From: Rhizobium sp. 007
GTDB taxonomy: Bacteria; Pseudomonadota; Alphaproteobacteria; Rhizobiales; Rhizobiaceae
DNA: 64,000 nt
Direction: 5' to 3'
Assembly: GCF_015353075.1 (NCBI RefSeq)
Contig: NZ_CP064188.1
Coordinates: forward strand, 2,213,230-2,277,229
The notes under the pieces are model-generated. The model was not told where the DNA came from. It did no database searches and worked only from the letters and a program-made list of their open reading frames with translations. The stretch's first letter is position 1. The number at the start of each line of letters is the position of its first letter. The position numbers were made by a program, and so were the translations under genes. Positions 63,260-64,000 of the stretch are shown here, one piece after another.

Positions 63260-63463
63260 ATGCACGGGACAGACCTTGGAGACTTGAATGAAGCAGAGGT
63301 GATCGCATCGCACGATGCGGTCGTTGACCGGCTGCACTTTCTGCATCAGCAAAAGACAACGCACGCCCTGCTCGAATTGGCGATCGGCGAACGCGTGGTG
63401 TTCGAAGACAATTACGGCCAGCCGCGGGCCGGGATTGCAATGAGCGCCGCCCCGGAGTTTTGA
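63260..63463 (+). CDS. Small hypothetical protein
   Basis: A 67-residue protein, MHGTDLGDLNEAEVIASHDAV..., with a helical first part and ALLELAIGERVVFEDNYGQPRAGI at the end. The end loosely resembles small rhizobial proteins with a GDRVxFxDxxGRxxxG pattern, which normally continue further, so this may be a truncated copy. No clear ribosome site. Function unknown. Confidence 0.4.
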   Translation: MHGTDLGDLNEAEVIASHDAVVDRLHFLHQQKTTHALLELAIGERVVFEDNYGQPRAGIAMSAAPEF

Positions 63464-63518
63464 CAGCGATGAAATTTAGGGTAGAAATGCCTCAAAAGGT
63501 AGAAATATCGGAGCTGTC

Positions 63519-63776
63519 ATGTCGCTCAATATCAAAAACCCCGCCACAGTCGCTCTCGTTGACGAGCTTGCGCGGCGGCAAGGTATCAGCAAGACCGCAG
63601 CCATTCATCAGGCTTTGACGGAGCGTCTACTTCGCATGGGATACGGCGATGTGGCGCAGGAGCGTCTGCTCACCGAGATGCAGGCGATCCGTGGGCGAGT
63701 GTCGCGATTGCCCGAACTCGACAGCCGAAGCGATGAAGAAATCATCGGCTTCGATGAGCATGGAATTCCGAACTGA
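63519..63776 (+). CDS. VapB family antitoxin
   Basis: An 85-residue antitoxin of the Rv0623/PSK-type VapB family. The N-terminal MSLNIKNPATVALVDELARRQGISKTAAIHQALTERL is the DNA-binding part, and the C-terminal RLPELDSRSDEEIIGFDEHGIPN is the toxin-wrapping tail with the usual ending. It overlaps the following vapC start by one base (TGATG). The toxin downstream is cut short, so it is probably an orphan antitoxin now. Confidence 0.9.
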   Translation: MSLNIKNPATVALVDELARRQGISKTAAIHQALTERLLRMGYGDVAQERLLTEMQAIRGRVSRLPELDSRSDEEIIGFDEHGIPN

Positions 63777-63922
63777 TGGTGATCGATACCTCTGCGATTG
63801 TCGCGATCCTGCGCAGTGAACCAGAGGCCGCAACGCTCGAGAGAACGGTCGTCGCCAACCCTATTTATCGGGCTCAACCTCGGGCGCGACCAGACCGAGG
63901 ACGGGCGCGGCTGGTTAATTGA
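63776..63922 (+). pseudogene. Truncated vapC toxin
   Basis: Begins with the PIN-domain start MVIDTSAIVAILRSEPEAATLERTV, including the first active-site Asp, then after about 27 residues changes to unrelated residues (NPIYRAQPRARPDRG) and stops. Intact VapC is about 130 residues with three or four acidic catalytic residues; the later ones are missing. It appears to have been cut by a rearrangement at about 63855. Confidence 0.85.
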
Positions 63923-64000
63923 AATCCGAAAGCAAAAGCGACAGCCACCTTATCTGCCCGCGTACCCGATTCGGCTGGTGCAGAACCTTGGCGCTTTCCA
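63855..64000 (+). other. Open frame beyond the vapC break, reaching the window edge
   Basis: In the frame one base off vapC, the sequence reads PTLFIGLNLGRDQTEDG followed by RGWLIEIRKQKRQPPYLPAY and stays open to the window end. I do not recognise it. It has no visible start codon of its own and may be the tail of another gene joined to vapC. Confidence 0.3.

Noticed and set aside
1..64000. CRISPR arrays, tRNA or rRNA genes, insertion sequences, plasmid replication genes
   Set aside because: No regularly spaced repeats, no cloverleaf-like or rRNA-like sequence, no intact or recognisable transposase and no repABC-type protein were seen on either strand.

Overview
The window looks like DNA of a Rhizobium-type alphaproteobacterium (Rhizobiaceae). 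It is GC-rich, and its content is typical of that group: many ABC importers, several FCD-type GntR regulators, a PraR-like XRE regulator, DUF2934 proteins, a single-chain methylmalonyl-CoA mutase and two xanthine-oxidase-family dehydrogenases. No rRNA, tRNA, CRISPR array, intact transposase or replication origin was seen. The high density of catabolic operons, with a Fic module, a hipA fragment, a cut vapC and a decayed cyclase between them, suggests an accessory replicon or chromid. That is an inference; no plasmid gene is visible.

Layout. (1) 1-8141: an oligopeptide/oligosaccharide-type ABC importer on the minus strand, divergent from a LacI regulator and a cytoplasmic GH29 alpha-L-fucosidase. 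(2) 8250-13229: an accessory stretch with an NTF2-like protein, a decayed SAM/adenylate cyclase/ATPase/TPR gene, and a Fic/antitoxin pair bordered by hairpin-bearing inverted repeats. (3) 13230-16079: GntR plus mannonate dehydratase, then a hipA fragment and an orphan HipB-like regulator. (4) 16234-23901: a divergent sugar locus with GntR and two Gfo/Idh/MocA dehydrogenases on one side and a complete sugar ABC importer on the other, with two operator-like boxes between them. (5) 23932-31190: EamA and LysE exporters, a four-gene phospholipid-type cluster (acyltransferase, CDP-diglyceride synthase, unknown 4-TM protein, variant CDP-alcohol phosphatidyltransferase), a CorC/HlyC-type CBS protein and a sorbosone-type sugar dehydrogenase. 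(6) 31525-37394: ECF sigma factor, two DUF2934 proteins, a three-subunit molybdenum dehydrogenase with tri-haem cytochrome c, and a VOC protein.

(7) 37569-47632: ThuA-like protein, then a GntR regulator divergent from a large operon (M20 amidohydrolase, M28-like peptidase, polar amino-acid ABC importer with two binding proteins) and an FAH-family enzyme. A 30-bp near-perfect palindrome lies just before the first gene. This appears to be a complete import-and-hydrolysis system for an amino-acid conjugate that cannot be identified from sequence alone. (8) 47753-51236: PHB-depolymerase-like esterase and methylmalonyl-CoA mutase. (9) 51353-56268: a sulfonate-type ABC importer behind an LLM flavin monooxygenase. 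(10) 56425-63121: Fsr-like MFS exporter, PraR-like regulator, a PaoABC-like aldehyde oxidoreductase and a divergent TetR with a palindromic operator. (11) 63260-64000: a small unknown protein and a VapB antitoxin followed by a truncated VapC.

Most transport operons carry their own regulator with an operator-like sequence at the promoter, so each can be read as a self-contained substrate-response unit. Substrate assignments are inferences from family and neighbours.
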